A stretch of 64,000 nucleotides of DNA from Centropus unirufus (Eukaryota; Chordata; Aves; Cuculiformes; Centropidae), in contig VYZI01000073.1 in NCBI GenBank assembly GCA_013397695.1, positions 2,790,837-2,854,836 on the forward strand, given 5' to 3'. The translations under genes and the position numbers were made by a program. The notes beneath the pieces were generated by a model, which worked only from the letters and a program-made list of their open reading frames with translations, did no database searches and was not told where the DNA came from. Shown piece after piece: positions 22,401-37,400 of the stretch (its first letter is position 1; each line of letters starts with the position of its first letter).

Positions 22401-25400
22401 AGGGGAGGTGGGACTGGGAGAAACCAGTGGTTTTCATGGGAGAAGTGCAGAGTGTTTTGCCCTTTGAACAACCACACAGAAGTCACATTTCTATCTATAT
22501 TGTGGGGGTCATTTTGGGTTTATAGGCATTTAAATCTCTTTGCACCTTACAGTGAAGAATGCATGTACAGGAGGAAGAGAAAAAGAAAGGAATACCTGTG
22601 AACTCTCTTTGGGTTACATGCTCCCCTTCTAAATTATTCTTCAGCTATTTGGGCTTGGTCAGAAATTACTCTTTCATGGCCGGGGCTTGGCAAGATGCCA
22701 TAGGTGACATCTTCCTGGCTACCTTTTTTGACTCATCAGAGAACACGTTTCCATTCTGTGTGGGTGGACAGCGAATTGTCCTAAAAACTGATCAAAACTG
22801 GCTGTGAGGAAACCCCTCTGAGGATGACTTTCATGGCAACAGGATGAGATGCAATACACGACTGTGGTCTTCACATTGCAAAATAATTGTCCCCAGAGCA
22901 GTCAGAGAGAAAAATATTCAGCAAATGAGTAGCAACTCTCCAAAGTTGGCTGTACAGCTCCAAATCTATTATTCACATGGAAGTTACAGGCTTAATATGT
23001 ATTGCAAATAAGGTTAAACATGATTATTTAAAATAAAAAATCCTATTAATCATTAGAGAATTTCATTGTATTCATAGCAATGGATGTTGAACAATGAACC
23101 AAATTGTGCTATCAGTCTCAAAATAATGAAGTGAGCCTCAATAATTGTGTTTTCATGCCAGGGAAGAAGCAGTTCCCTTAGCAAACATTCCAAAACCATA
23201 GAACAGAATCTGAAACCCATTACACTTTAGAAACATCTTGAAATTGCAGTTTTGTATCTTCCTCAGTCAAGTTTTTTTTAAAGTATGTAATGGCACATCT
23301 TTCATGGTAGTTAAGGGATAATGCTATGCTATGTGAAGGCAGGACCTGTTAACTCTTAATTTGCCCAAAGGACATGAGATCAGGGTTTAATTCTCAAAAC
23401 AGCAGAAGCTGGCACAGGAATTGCAGAGGCCTAGAAGTACAATTCCTTTTTAGATATGAAACATCCTGTAGAACCTGAATAGATAGTAAGACACAATGTC
23501 ATCTGTCTCATTTAGTAGATAATGCTGATCTTATATTTAGTTTTAGCCTCCTTTATCTGATTCTAGTTTCTCCCTGCTACAGCTGGGTGTTCTGGCAAGA
23601 TAACAGCTGCACGTGTGGCACGATAGTAAATAAAACTTAAAGTTATTGCATGTGTTTATAACTTGAAGGATTTTGTCTCAAAATTTTCAGTCAGAAGGAA
23701 AGATTCCAGCATCAGCAATTCTCAGACAAGAATTTCAGCATCACAGACCAGACTCTATTTTCATTTCTACTGATCTAGAGCTTCTATTACTATAAATGAA
23801 TAAAGTTACTTCACAATTGCCACCAGTATTTTTGCATTCAGAATCTGGACTCAGTCTGATGCCCTGACAGGTTCAGTTATCAGTAAGGCAGAAAGGAAAG
23901 GAGGAGTGTTTCACAGCTCCTAAGTAATTCCCTTCCTAATTTAGGAGTGTTTCATGTTCCTAAATTAGGAACCTCACGCTCTGCACAATCAGTGAAGAGA
24001 GGCACATCTGGAGGCAAACTCAGAGCATCCAAATTAGGAACCTAAATATTCCTTAATTTAGATATTCTAAATCACCTTCGGGAAGGGTTCACCTACTACT
24101 GTGCATTGAACTTAATGCAGAGATCATCCTCCTGACGTACACAACCTACATTCAATGCATAATATAGGTCATGTGCCTGTTCCAACCACACATGTTCCCA
24201 GAAAGCAGATCTTCCCAGAGCTGTTCAGTAGGACTGTGACTTATCTCTCGCTCTGCTTCTGTACGTGTTTCACCAGTGATGGTGAAGTACACTGTAACTG
24301 CTCAGGTTGTTCTTGGCCCAGGTATAATTTCACTGAGATGTGCTTGTTCAGGGCTTAATTCAGATCACTGTGTTCCCTGGTGCATCACCAGAGGTTCTTT
24401 CATCCGCACTGGTGCAGGAGCAGTGATGTCCTTCAGGGCAGCTCTTCTGGACTGCATGTGACGCAGGAGACCTTGCCTCGGAGGGGTTAAGTGATGGATA
24501 CTAGTTATAAAAATCTTTACAACTTTTTATTGTTTCAAGCACAATGAAAAATCTAAAGTGAAGGCCCCCTCCTGTGTCCCACTGCATCAGGTTTAGGCTG
24601 CTGCAAGTGTTCAGCTGAGCCCATCCCTTTTTCCATGTGGAGAAAGCAGCTAAAAGAGAGAGCTGCCTTCTCAGGGTATTTTTATTGCTCTATTTTTCTA
24701 TAAGGTAAGTCCTACTGAATTTTAACCCAGTCCCTGTTGTGATTTTGACTTGGCTAGGGCTCTCTTTGACAGCATCCTGCAGTAGCTGGGAACAACATGG
24801 AGCAGAGACCACCTCTAGCAGGCAAGGGGGATAAAGTCCTTGTACTCAGAGGAAAGGGGTGCAGAGGGGAGAAGTTTAGCTGTAGAGAACAACTTGGGTC
24901 CAGGGGCCTTTTTATTTCATAGCATAAAATCAGATGAAGAGACTCATAGATTTTACATAGGCTTGGTGCTTGATTGGGGGCTATGCAGACTTAATCCTTA
25001 GTTCAGGGAATGAAAAAAAGGTGGACATAGTTGGAAAAACATAGAGATTTCTTCATCTCTGCTGTTTCAACCCAGCAAGACTGTGCTCATTTAGTCCAAA
25101 TCAGCTTTCCTCATTTCTCACCCCCTCTAGCAGCCACTGCAAGGAGGAACGCCTTGTCAGATGCTCACTAGGGATACAGTGATATAACTCCTGTCTTAGT
25201 TTCCAAAGAGAAATCTCAGAGTAAGAGGTGGCAGATCACCCAGTGAGAGAGCCCAGGGGAGGCCAGAGAGGGTCTCTCTAGCTCTAGCATCCCTGCATCT
25301 GCACTGTTCTTGCAGTGAAAAGGCTCCGGCTCGAGGCTCTGCTGGGAGTGTGGTTCCTGCAGCCACTGACCATGAAGGGGGGGTCTGTTGGCAGCTGAGG

Positions 25401-28400
25401 TATCAGGCACCAACACTACAGGCAGCCGTACTCAGAGAGACCTTGTTCTCTGGAGGAGCACTGCAAGCATCTGTGAGAGGTGCCTTTTCTGCGGTGGCTG
25501 GAGAGCACCCTCACAGCCATAGCGTGTGCAGCATCCACACATCGGTTAGATCAGAGGAGGCAAATTGCAATAAATCACCACTTCAGCTTCTTGCCCTGTG
25601 ATTTCCGCTCGTGGACAAACCCCATTCCTTGCAGGGGAATACAACAAACTACACCGGGAGCTGTGGGAGGAGCGGCTTTGGCAAAGTTTTTGTCTGAACA
25701 GTTTCTGAAGCCTAAAACCATGGTTCTTGGCTCTGAGACAGAAAGAAATTTAAAAGTTATTTCTGTCTCAAAGCAGACAGCTTGACAGACCTCCACTTCA
25801 CACACCCTATGAAAGATTCTGGTTTGGTTTCTGTGCAGAATGAAAAGCTGATCTCCAGTCCTGCCACTTCGTGGCCCATAGAATTGCTCTCTAGCCAGGT
25901 TACATAGGAGGCATTTTCCAGGACTGGCATCTGCAAGAAGATTTCCAAGGAGTGACCTGTGTGGTGGGACTTCAGGGAAAGATTTGAAGAGCCTGGAGAT
26001 GATGCTTTCCATTTGGTGGCCTAAATTATGAAGCCGCCTTAAGTTTCACTTCTGAGCGTACAGCGTAAGTTGAGAGTGTTTTCATTTCCAGCTAAGGAAA
26101 CTAAAAATCACAGATTCACACATTCTTTCTTTGCACTACTAGAAGCATAGTAACTAGAAAAGTTGGTGCTATTTGAAGAGCAATTTAATTCAAGTATCTC
26201 CATTCAAATAAAAGCAGAACCTTTTTCCAGAATAACTCTAAGTGCTCTAAGGCAGCCAGTCCCAAAGGAGACATTCATCATTTGGATCTAATCCTTCGTT
26301 GTATCTTGTAACTTTTACGCTGCTACAGGCTCTTTCTGAACTCAGTGCGACATTTCTTACCCATAGAGAAAGCTGTAAAACCATAAAACCATCCTTACTG
26401 GGAAAAAAAAAACAATCACGAGTCTTGCTGGATTATAAAAGCAGTATGAAATTGTATATTTAAAAAATACAATGGAAATGTCATGCAGAAACATTAATAC
26501 ATCAATTTTTCTCCTGGCGTTAACAAATAACTATTAAAACTGAACAGCAGTAGCTAAATGAAACAATAGAAGACATATATGGCATTTCAATGTATTTAAA
26601 AATGTGGTGGGGCACAATATACTCTTTTTGCAGATGATTAAAGGAAAAGCTATAGTTTACAATGAGACGTTAATGATAGGATTCAGATTACTTAACTTTA
26701 ATCACCTAAAATGTAAACATTTCCTCTGGGTTAGTCGATCCACTTTTTATAGCCAATAAAAAGAGAATGACTTCTACAGAAGACAGCTCAGTCTGAAATG
26801 GGTGCAAAGCTGAGGTGATGAGGTGCCTTCTGAAGTTATACTTTCTGCCCCACTATTATTGGGAGCTCAAATTGCTATCCTAGACCTGATAAATCTTTCC
26901 ACATGACTGAAAGAGAAGTAGCCCAGCCTACACATTTAGGGTTCCCATATTGTTTAAAGCCTGTATGCACACCTCCTTTGCTAGTGCCTGGCTGAAGGGG
27001 TGAGGCAGGGGGTCCAGGGCTGCAGAGAGCTGGGCTGGTGTTGGCTCAGCTTTCTCAGCGTTTGGCAGCTCACTGCTGATAAGCTCCCTGCGCAAAGCTT
27101 GTGCCACTCTGGATCGATGTGAGCGGGGAGAAACTGCAATCTGAAAAACCAGCCGTGGCCTCTGGGCCTCACAGCATTTAGAATGGTTCTTCCTGACAGC
27201 TTCAACCATGCCAGATTATGAGCAATTAATTCAGCAAGCTATAAAAATAGAAGCATCTGTATACTGAAGCACTGTTCATTTAAGATAACCGCGCCATCCT
27301 TTCCAGCATCATAGCATTTTAAATTATTCTAATTCTTCCTTTTTCCCAAAGCCCTATTTATTATTGCACCTGTAATAAAATTACAGTGTGATTTTACTCT
27401 ATAAAGCTAGCTAAGAAAAAATAGCTATCAGGTAAACGAACTTATTTGTAACAGTATTTGAAATTTGAGACAAAGGTAAGATTCCACCAGCTCAAAATAA
27501 TCTTTTTTTTTTTCTGAATAACAATATGTTTCTGTCACTAAAATTGACTAATATTCTATACCTTCCCTTTCTTCATTTAATCGTAACCAGATTTCCTTTT
27601 AGAGGCAAATTGAGATTCTTCTGTATTGGGGATGTATTTGTAGTCTTCCCTGCACCCTTTCGCAGTGCAACAATGTTTGAAGGGAGGCAAGGGGAATGCC
27701 TCAGTGACAGTCCACTCCCACCCGTATTTTCCTCCTGTCTCTGGCAAACACAAGATAGTGGTGAAACTCTGGCCCTGATAGCTTCTCCTAGCCTAGTTTT
27801 CCTTCAGGAATGGCATCAGGCAGTCTTCCCCCATCCTCCCTTTTTGACTCTAGATCTCCCACCGTAAGACCTCAGATCTGCATAACTCCGACATGGCTGG
27901 TTCATGAAAGATGGTGTTCAAGCCCCCTTCCTTCCGTGGTCAGCAATGGGGTCACAAATAATGTCCTTGTTCCCCAGTAGGCCTGCTGAATCTGTCAGTA
28001 TTTCTGTCTAACCAGGCTTATTTCTACAAGCCTTGTCTTCTCTTTGGCCTTTACAGTTCTTTATGTTTGCCTCTGTATTACGCAGGCAACCAAATTTTCA
28101 GCAACATCCCAGGAATATTAAAGTTTAGTATTCATCATCATTAGGAAAGTTTTCTCTTACAACTATTTTTCTCCATTTTCATTTTCATCCTGGCTCTTTT
28201 AGAGCCTCTCAGGCAGTTGCAGTAATTCTACTGATGTTGCCCTGAGACACAAAAACATAACAGCAGTCATATATCAGTGACTGTATACACAGATTGAGCA
28301 ATTTCCTATTCTGAGTTTGTTTAAAAATGGCAATTGCGTTTGCCCTTCTGCACACAGACTTCTGTATTTCTTCCCAAATTATCCCTAAACCTGTTTTGGT

Positions 28401-31400
28401 TCTGGACTGCTGAATTCCCTTCAGTCTGTAAGAAGCCTTCAGGCAATCAGGCTATCAGCATTACATTCATTTTTTTTACCCCATGCTGCTCTAGCAGTGC
28501 CATGAGACCTAGTGAGGCAGCTCAGCTTGGCCATGTTCCAGTGAATGCCCTTGAGCACATGGCCTTAATTTTCTTCCTCGTAGTAAACCATTCAAATCCA
28601 TATTTTATTTTCTTTTTTAAGACGTTTTGAATAGTTCTATTTTCTATTAGAAAAAAAAAATTGCAGTAGTAAAACTTTTTTAACTAGTACGGAGTAAGGA
28701 GCAGAATTCATCAATGTAATGTCATTGACTCAAACATTGAATGATGCTGGTGATATTCTAGCCCTGCTTCAATTTTTGCAAAATCCAAAGATACCTTCCT
28801 AAACTTGGGAATTTTTTATAAGCCTCCAGATACAGGTAGCCTTCCTCATGGCCTCTCCTTCTCTTTGCTCTCATAAAGTTGCAGTGTGGGGCTCAGGGAG
28901 ACCCACATGTCTGCCAAGAGACTTCAATATCTTCCACGCATAGAAGTTTGTGGATGGCTTTCAGTCCAAGCCTTAGTCTACAGTGTATTTGTGTGTGGGA
29001 AAAGTCCATTGATTTTAGTGAAGCTGGTGAAACTCATGGAAATATGTTTGTTCAAAAATTCATTTCCATGAAATAAAGACAGTGCCATGGAAAATATCAG
29101 TGTGATGCTGAGCAGGCCCATGATGTTCAATGCGTAAACTGCATCCCCAGCATTTTGGGGCTCCAGCTAGAAATACAGCAGGGCAAAGCCCTTATCTAAT
29201 CTGAGCATATCACTAACTGGTAGTTCTAATCAGCTGGACAATCACAGTGTGTTAAAATCAAGTGTCTACCAGTTTCCAGAGCACTGGTGCCTGCAGGTGC
29301 TGTCCCCTTTCCTTTCTCACAGACAGCAGATGTCACAGAGCTTGGTCCATAGGGAAGGGCTAGGAATCTCCTCACCTCATGTCATTCAGCAATTACTCCA
29401 AAACAGCAGCAGCTCGAGGGAGGTGATTCTGCTCCTCAGCTCCACTCTGGCGAGACCCCTCCTGGAGTACTGCATCCGTCTCTGGGGCCCTGAGCATAGG
29501 ACAGGCATGGACCTGTTAGGATCCAGAGGAAGGCCACAAAAATGATGAGAGGGATAGAACACCTCTCCTGTGAGGGAAGGCTGAGAGAGCTAGGCTTGTT
29601 CTGCCTGGAGAAAAGAAAGCTCCATGGAGACCTTAGAGCAGCCTTCCAGTACTTAGACTAACAAGAAACGTGAGGACAGACGTTTTAGCAGGGCCTGTTG
29701 TGACAGGACATGGGGTAGTGGTTTTGAGCAAAAAGAGGGTACCTTTAGACCAGGCAAATTAAGACTTTTTCTTATGATGAGGATGGTGAGACACTGGAAC
29801 AGGTTGCCCAGAGTAGTGGTAGTTCAAGGTCAGATTGAACAGGGCTATGAGCAGACTGATTATGTTGAAGATGTCCCTGCTCACTGCAGGGGAGATGGAC
29901 CTTTAAAGGTCCCTTCCAACCAAATCCTTGTATGATTCAGTGATTCTATGGATGGATCCTTCCCTGGGGATGATGCCTGTCTCCCTCCTCGCGTGCCGAG
30001 GGGGTCTACATGATGTCTTAAGCCTGAATAGGCTAGCTAAAATGAACCCGGTTTAATTCAACTAAACACTGAAGCACAGCCACAAATCCATTGTTGTTCA
30101 CCTAAGGACATGGCTGTGCATTTCAGTCAGCCAGTCCTACGTTCAGGGACTACAATGGTTTGTTTTGCTAGAGCCTTAAAAACTGATTTTAGATATAGAA
30201 AAGGTGGTCAATGGCTGTTCAGTACACGTTGTTTGTGTACTGCAGCCATGTCCCTGGGGCAAAGCTAAAACAACCCCCTGAATGAAAAAAATTGACACAC
30301 GATTAAAAATATCTTTCTCTTGAAGAGTATTTTAGAAGTGTCCATGTATCATCAGTGAATCATGGCTCAAGAACAATCTGAACTTCTTCAAAATGTCTGA
30401 ATATTGAGAAGCCTGGGCATCGTGAAAGCTTGACACATTTCAGCCCAGCCGGTGGGATACAAGCATACGAAAAAAAAAAAGAAAAAGGAGTTTGGGGTTC
30501 GAAACTCTTAAGCAGCCTTAACCACAGTGATCAGAACTGTAAATGATAATTACCCCATGAGTGATTTTCAAAACATAGGAGGTTATTTTACTTACTAAAT
30601 TGAAAGTGCAGGTTACAGTTCCACTCTTCTTCCTCTCCGATTCATAAAGTTGAATTTCCTTTCTGAAAGCATTCATTATGAAGGAGGCCCTTAAGCATGA
30701 AGTGAAATTCCACTGACTTCACGGCCTTTCAGTGAAGCAAAACTGTGACCATCTTGTCCATCTCTTCCCTTACAGCTCTCTAATACTCTCCTTACAGTTG
30801 AAGGCAAATACTCACTTGACAAAGCAGTCGTGATTGCTGGGCTGCTTTGTGGTCTGCTGCTTTACTCCTGCAGACTGCATGTCTTCCTTTCTTCTTTAAC
30901 ATCTCAGACACCTAAAAAACCCTGTCAGTTTTCATCTGTCTCCTTGGTCTTTTTTATAGTGTTATATCCTGAGCCAGTGGTACTGGAGTATATGCAATGA
31001 ATTTCCATTTTTAAAAAAGTTTAAATACCTGAAGTTAAAATTACTTTGGACGATATTGTTAAAACTTATGTTTGAGTTAATGAACATCAGATTTTTGGTG
31101 GTATAATTTCATATGAGACTACATTGTGCTATTTCATAATCATAATCACTAGAATTTAAATTAGAATTATAAACCAACACTGGCGCAGGTGTTAAGCTGT
31201 ATGAGCCAGAGAAAATTAGGCTGACTTGCACTCCAGTATATAATTTCCACCTTTTATTCTGTACATACAGATTAACTAATAATCCTACCAATAGACCAGA
31301 TCAGATTTTAAACTGTAGTAGCTCTATTTATTAATGGGAATTATTTTATTAATGGGAATTTCTACTAGATTTCACTGGCATGAGATCACAATTAGGCTTC

Positions 31401-34400
31401 CCATCTAAATTTCTGTCAGCATATTATTTGGCCAGAAAATTTGTAGCAGGAACACATCACTCTGGATGCTATAACTAAATGAATATTCTAGGGGAGAATT
31501 TTTGTTTCAATGAATCAAGTTCATAGCTGAATCTGTACAAACAAGTGAAGTTGCAGGTATGCATCAAGGATGGAATCTGCGTCCTGTTTAATATTCCAGG
31601 AGTAAATCCAGATTAGAACGGTTGCTGTTTCTCTAGTGGACTGTATTGACCTGGTACGAAGCCTCAAATGACAATGATTGATTTCAAAAAAAATCTATGA
31701 ACAGAATTCCTGCCTATGTGGGATTATTTGCACGAGTGTAGTGTTTTATGTTCAACTGGATATGAAATAATAGTTAATTATTAATAACAATAAATCATAA
31801 TAAATGTTTTTCCTCAGAGTCACTTCTCTGTGAAGAAAGGAGCTGCAGCCTTGGGTATTGGTACGGATAGTGTGATTCTGATTAGATGTGATGAAAGGTA
31901 AGTAAAGACACCAAATAAAGCTCTTTTCATCATTACATAGAGGATCTTGAGGTGCTCAGCTTAGAGAGAGCATATAGGATGCAGTTAACAGTTGATATAA
32001 TTCATTATAGTGCTATTATCTTTAGCAGTCTTACAGTAGTTCCTTCTTGAGGAACAGGCTCTATCAGTAGTTTCTTTATAAATCAATTCTGGAACTCATA
32101 AAGAAAAATCTTAGAAGTTCCCTCAGGAATTTCTGATATTTCTGTTTCTTTCACCCCAAAGTGAAAAAAGAAGTCCAACTGATGATCATTCTTTACACAT
32201 TATGCTAGGAAATCAAGAAGTGGCTTGTTTTGGTCAAAAAGGAGCATTTGGACTTCCATTAAAACAAACAGAAGCTGGCCTTCTAAAGCAGTAAAATATT
32301 GCGATACATTGGCCAATGTAATAGGTACATTTGCTAATGTAATTCTGTTACTTCATGCTCTCACCATCCTTCTGAGCCGGACTACATTTCCCCCAGTGTT
32401 CCTGATGGGGACACCCCTGTGATGAGATGTGGGTACAAGGGCCATGACAGCACTGTGGGCAGGGTAGGCTGAGGAGTAATGTGGCCCCTGGAAAGCAGTA
32501 GCACAGCAGGCACCTGCAGGTCCCATCAGAAGTACAGACCCAGTGGTAGATGATAATTTAATTCATCCTAGTAAAGGATTTGCTTCTCTGTGAAAAATCA
32601 TTTTAAGAAAGCAAAGGAATATTAAAAACATGGTCTGATGAAGATTTTCAATTTTAGGGAAAATGTACTTTCTGTGGGACAAAAATTAATAGAATTGTCC
32701 TTACCAGTTTTGCTGAAAAACTTTTCGATAGAACATGCTCACATTACTGTGAGTCCCAAATATCATGCTTACAAGATAGTGAATTATTTATGGCTCTAGC
32801 ATAAATAGAAGTTTTGTCTGCTATGAAAATACTCTGCTTCTACACTAAAGAAAGAGCAGCAGCCAAGCAATTCACAGTGCTAATCACAGTGCCTGCCTAT
32901 TGACTTTTGGGCTTGTGAACAAAAGACTAAGCACACCTTGAAGAGGAATTAATGACAACATGAACACAACTGACACACATCAAAACAAACCTCCACTTGT
33001 TTCTATTCACTAAACACAGGCATGGATCCATGAATTCATGTCTTCCTTTTCTTCTCATGCAAATTCAATGCAATGATTTTCTGTGGAGACTGCAATGCTT
33101 GTCCTGCCCACCCTGATGTAAAGAACAGGATTGTTGTGTGCTGACCAAACCCCAGCAGATGCCACCAGCACAAAGCAGGCTCTTTGCACACCGTGTACTT
33201 GTGCCGAGGAGAGGATCCTCAGTGATGATGCGAACCCATGGGAGGGTGAAGGAGCACCATAAGATCTTTTTGATGTTTCCAGCATAACCAAGGACACTTT
33301 TTGGTGTCCCCATCCTGACCCACACCCACCAAGTGTTCCTTGTTCTTCTATATCATGGGTCTATGCAAATGGGGTGTATTTCAAGCTAGGAGAAAATCAT
33401 GTTCTTGCTGATACCCTGGACTGGGCAGCCATATATTTCCATTGCCTTTTTTACTACCATGAAGATTTTTTGGTAGAATAGCATATTACCTGCAGGTTTC
33501 GGGTCAAAACAGTACTGTGTGCTGTGTGGCAGCAAGTGACAGTTGTGTACAGATGTGGGTAATATGAGAAGACTTTGACACTAACACTTATTCTGTCCTC
33601 GGTGTCCTTTTGCTGCTGAGTCTCTTCTGCCTCTCCCAAAGCCAGCCTACTGCTTGCTCCTTGGTAAAGCTTAGCAAATTCAGCATGACCAGAGGCTGGA
33701 TAACCACTTGTCATGTTAAAAGAAAATATGGTAATGAAGGGTTCTCCCTAACTCTGTGTGTGTATATATGCACGAGTTCAATAGCTTTGACCGATAACTA
33801 AACTATGTTTGGAGGAGGTACATAGTCTTCCTTCAGCATGCTTTTTTTCCTTTTTCTTCATTCTTCTAATGATCCCCGAAACAGTTTTTGAAGATAAGAC
33901 AACTACTGCTGTTCCCTGGACATGTGCAGTGACATGGGGAACACACAATCACTTAAACAGTCTTTAGATCATGAACTTGCATGAGAAAAATCAGGACTGA
34001 TTTTTAGACTGATTTTTGCGAAAACTTCAGCAGTGCTAACATATTTCTACTGAAATAATTACTGACTTGTGAGCTGTGTAAGGATGAAAACTTAAAAAAA
34101 GCCTAACAGTATTTTATTACAAGAAATAAGTGGGTTTTTTAAATTCACATCCATCCAAGAATCATAAAAACTCTTCAGGGTCTTTTTATGTAAAAGTAAA
34201 ATTAAAACTCATGATTTTATTTGTTTTCCTAAAACTGCTATTTTGTGCTTCAATAAAGGGTTGGGTTTTTTAATAGCCGCAGGAAACGGTGCTTCAGTGA
34301 TAGAAAGAAATGTGTCCAACTGTACTTAAAACTAAGAAGTTCCTCTGAAGTACATATGCACATAAAAATCTAGTGGACAACACTAAAATCCAGTGAAGAG

Positions 34401-37400
34401 TTTGTTCCTGTAATGTGGGAAGTTATGTTGTTATTGCTGTTGTGCATAGTCTCTTCTTGGCTAGTCTTGCTTGTGTACAGCAAAGGAAAAAACTGAGAGA
34501 CTCCATGCAGCAGCAGCAGTCTTTAATGAGTGTGACCATGACATAACTTCTGTCAGTTGTTATCACTATATTTATGCAAACTGATTGATAAAATAATTTG
34601 GTAAAAATCCAGACTAATGTTCTGAGTCTTTCTATGCTCTTCAGTGCTGTATAAGGCTTGGGAAAAGAAAAAAAAAGTAATCTTATCCTTATTTGGGTTT
34701 CCTATTAAGTGAAGAAGTGACAGCAAGAACTAATTTCAAAATCAAATTCCTTATATAAGTCTCTCTTGCTCCAGAGGGAAAATGATCCCGTCAGACCTTG
34801 AAAGAAGAATTCTTGAAGCCAAACAAAAAGTAAGTTTACTAGCTTTGCTGCTTCCAAAAAAGAAAAAACCCAAGAGTGATACAGTTCATTCTGCTTTCTT
34901 TGATAAAACAACAGTGGCTTGCCCGTTAACTTGTGATTTATTTCTCAGAAATGTAGACTGGCAATTAGTGAGACAAGAGTTGCTGAGGGAATAGGTTTAG
35001 AGTTACTTTAAAAACTCCATGAGCTGTTTGGCTTTTTTAGTCTGATCCTCTGCATAATGTCCTCCTTTTTGCTATCACCAGTCTACAGTGCAGTTCCTCA
35101 CTGATTTTTGGCAAAAACAGAGTAATAATTTGGGTAATTTGTATATATTTTAACGTGTTGAAAGTATTCCTCATAGTCATCAAAACAACAAAAGAGGAAC
35201 TATAATCCACACCTCTCTAAAAATGCACTACTTTTGTACATGTTCATTAATAGAAGCTACAGGTAAAACAACAGATTAAAGTATGCATTCAAGCCCCATG
35301 CCTTCAACAACATATGTGTAAATAATCATTAGAAACACAGCATTCAAAGCTCATTAATAGCACACATCTTCATTAATGGCTTACTTTGTCTAAGAAAAGC
35401 AATATAGTAGGTAAAAATGAAGGGCAAAATAGCAATAGAATCCCACTCAAACCTACTGACCATGTATTTCACTTTGCAGAGGGAAGTTTAGACCTTTCTA
35501 ATAGCTTATGCCCCAGCTCTGCAAAACACATAGTCATTCTCTACCTTTGCTGCCCTGAGAAGAACTGTTCCTGAAATCAACAGATCTACAAATTAATTTA
35601 GAATTAATCACTGGTATAAATTACAGTGTGTGGCGGACAGTGAGTGTGCCTTTCCAAGGCACAGCATTTATCAGAGGGAATCCACGAGGTGGTCCTTGGC
35701 TTCCACGGAGATCCTTGTCTCCCTGCTCTGCCCAAGGGATGGGGCTGGTGGTGAGCCCACACCTGACACATTGTCCCTAGGGGACATCCCCAAACACGAT
35801 TTTTAGACTGATTTTAGACTGACACCCCAAACACGGTGTTCCCACTGACAGGACTGGGACACTGACTATTATCAGACACTGTGATAATAACGACACAGCC
35901 CAGGGTACAAATCACCAGAGCTATTTCTTGCACTGGGTGAGCTTTGTTTTTTGCAACTGCACGCAGAGGTGACCTTTTCAGGTAGGTGGCATGGAGGAGA
36001 CTTGTTCTGAGTTCTTTCTCATGCATCCTGATAAATGGAGGATGCTGGTTTGGAAGTTTGCTGCCACCTTAAGGCAGAAACTTTAATATCACCAGCATCT
36101 AAACTAAGAAAACTGTTGTGTAATACAGCAGGGAAGTCATCTAGGAGACACTTGTGGACTCACTGTAGAAGCAGCACAACAGGAGCTGAGGTTGCTGCAG
36201 GTGGAGGTGGCTGCAGCACTCTGACCTTGCCAAATCTCTCTGTGCTTTCTTGCAGGGATTTGTTCCTTTTCTGGTGAGTGCCACAGCTGGGACAACAGTG
36301 TACGGGGCGTTTGATCCTCTCATAGCTATTGCAGACATTTGCAAGAAATACAAAATTTGGATGCATGTGGATGTGAGTATCATCTTACACGGGGACCTGG
36401 AGTACAAGGCATATGAGCATTAATTTTGGACAGTGTTATCTTGTACAAAACATCTTGTATTTGCTTGCTGTATTTAAGTGTAACATCCAAACACTGACAT
36501 ACTGAAAGCCTCTGAAAGGCTTGGATCAGGGAAACTTTTTAGGAGATGTGACTATGCACTACTTTTAGGAACTGGGACACTTAAGATGACCTAGTTTGGG
36601 TGCTTTTGGCTTTCATTTTTATCTCAAAATGCCATAGTACAAGAAATACGTAAGAACCATCACGAGCACTAGCTCAGCTTCTCCAGCAGCTGCAAAATAA
36701 ATACGTAAGGGAAAGGCTACATTTGCCTGGAATAAAGTACTGCAAATTGTCAAACAGGTTAATGCAAATGCTAGAGAAATTTATCAGATTGACTACTTAG
36801 CTTTATCTGGGCTCTTGCCAATAAATCTTTCTGAAGGATCATCTTTCAGCCCTAGAATGGTTTTTGTCTCGTTTTTGCAAAGTCTTTCTCCAAAAAGGCT
36901 TGGAAGTTACATTTCTGCAGGGCTGGATATCTTGCTTTTGGATTACTGTGTTAGCCAAAATCACCCTAATTCAGAGGAAGTTCGAATTTACCTTAAAATA
37001 CTTCTCAGTCACATGAAACACCTGCTTGTCCCAGATCTCTGTCAGCAAAAGTAGCTGAGTAGGAGGCAGGCAGCAGTGATCTGAAATGGGATGAAAGCTC
37101 ACCAGAGGAGCTGAGATCCTGGTCTGGTTTAGTATCATCACTTAGTTACTAGAAGACAAAAGGCAGTTTACCCAGGAGCAGTTCTGCAAAGTCATTAATT
37201 AGAATGTGGGGCAGCCTATCAGTGTCAGGGGAGTTAGTGAAGGAGGGGTTAGCAGACGATAAGGGTTGACACTGGGATTACAGGCTATAAACCGCTGCTT
37301 TCAAGCTACTGGAAGAAAATCGTCAGTACAGCTAATGCTTCAGGCTACATCTGCCTGGTCATTTTGCAACATGCCTCATCAGCAAGTAGAAAGAAAGAGC

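Larger units (their letters stand above)
21804..31817 (+). other. GAD2 intron 7 (largest intron)
   Basis: About 10 kb. It holds a palindrome and direct-repeat cluster at 23902-24043 and a CR1 LINE fragment at about 29405-29950. A 145-codon minus-strand open frame at 25575-26012 has no recognised domain. The rest is AT-rich with no identifiable element. Confidence 0.65.

Noticed and set aside
25575..26012. 145-codon minus-strand frame in GAD2 intron 7
   Set aside because: No recognised domain or repeat similarity and no supporting signals.
30480..30520. tRNA-like B-box (GGTTCGAAACTC) near 30497
   Set aside because: An A-tract sits where the anticodon arm should be, and no acceptor stem or A box can be folded.
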